A DNA stretch of 13,455 nucleotides, from positions 1 through 13,455 of the forward strand of contig CAYZUS010000050.1 in the NCBI GenBank assembly GCA_964481885.1, written 5' to 3'. The notes beneath the pieces are model-generated. The model saw only the letters and a program-made list of their open reading frames with translations, was not told the origin of the DNA and made no database searches. This stretch comes from Fen731 sp964481885. Lineage in GTDB: Bacteria; Actinomycetota; Humimicrobiia; Humimicrobiales; Humimicrobiaceae. Every line of letters starts with the position of its first letter. The first letter of the stretch is position 1. Below, piece after piece: positions 13,396-13,455 of the stretch. The position numbers were made by a program, and so were the translations under genes.

Positions 13396-13442
13396 ATATT
13401 GTAATATAGTTATAAATTATAATTTTAGGGTTTTTTTGTCAA
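13396..13442 (-). promoter_or_regulatory. Promoter and possible operator of the arsR-type gene
   Basis: A consensus -35 TTGACA (13437-13442, minus strand) and a perfect -10 TATAAT (13416-13421) are present but only 15 bp apart. TAATTT at 17 bp is an alternative -10. The inverted repeat ATATT-GT-AATAT (13396-13407) lies where transcription would begin, a usual place for an ArsR-family operator. The DNA is very AT-rich, so the operator is tentative. Confidence 0.5.
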
Positions 13443-13455
13443 GAATTATTTATTA

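Overview
The window is AT-rich, gene-dense bacterial DNA with 14 protein genes. All are on the minus strand except queH. Short intergenic gaps, Shine-Dalgarno sites and TTG starts (lgt, the DUF1638 gene) fit a bacterium. Iron-sulfur, sulfur-carrier and flavin proteins point to an anaerobe. The hisD-hisC order is common in Actinobacteria but not diagnostic, so I do not assign a phylum. No rRNA, tRNA, CRISPR array or transposase was seen, and no gene-free stretch reaches 300 bases.

Region 1 (1-3168): a histidine pair, hisD then hisC, runs leftward from a promoter shared head to head with queH (tRNA queuosine maturation). Positions 1-76, after hisC, show nothing recognisable. Region 2 (3169-5878): an envelope block read leftward, comprising a lipoprotein thioredoxin of the TlpA/ResA type, ccdA, then lgt, which would lipidate the thioredoxin. 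CcdA would carry electrons across the membrane to the thioredoxin.

Region 3 (6093-7782): an iron-sulfur flavoprotein (Isf-like) and a DUF1638 protein. The DUF1638 N-terminus is broken by a 100-N assembly gap. Region 4 (7924-13362): the most interesting block, read leftward as arsR-type regulator, dsrE2-like, tusA, a NarI/DsrM/HdrE-type cytochrome b, an HdrD/DsrK-type iron-sulfur protein, and a CoA-disulfide reductase fused to rhodanese. Together they look like a sulfur-relay and membrane electron-transfer module: TusA, DsrE2 and rhodanese pass persulfide sulfur, the HdrD/DsrM-like pair links a disulfide or polysulfide couple to the quinone pool, and the CoA-disulfide reductase works on the NAD(P)H side. 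No dsrC, dsrAB or yedE-like gene is present in the window.

A second theme is in-frame minisatellite growth. Degenerate 30- or 36-bp tandem repeats lie inside or at the end of lgt, the Isf-like gene and the CoA-disulfide reductase. The DUF1638 gene has similar sequence on both sides of its assembly gap. In lgt the 36-bp array continues past the stop codon, and the stop lies in a unit that has itself been duplicated.
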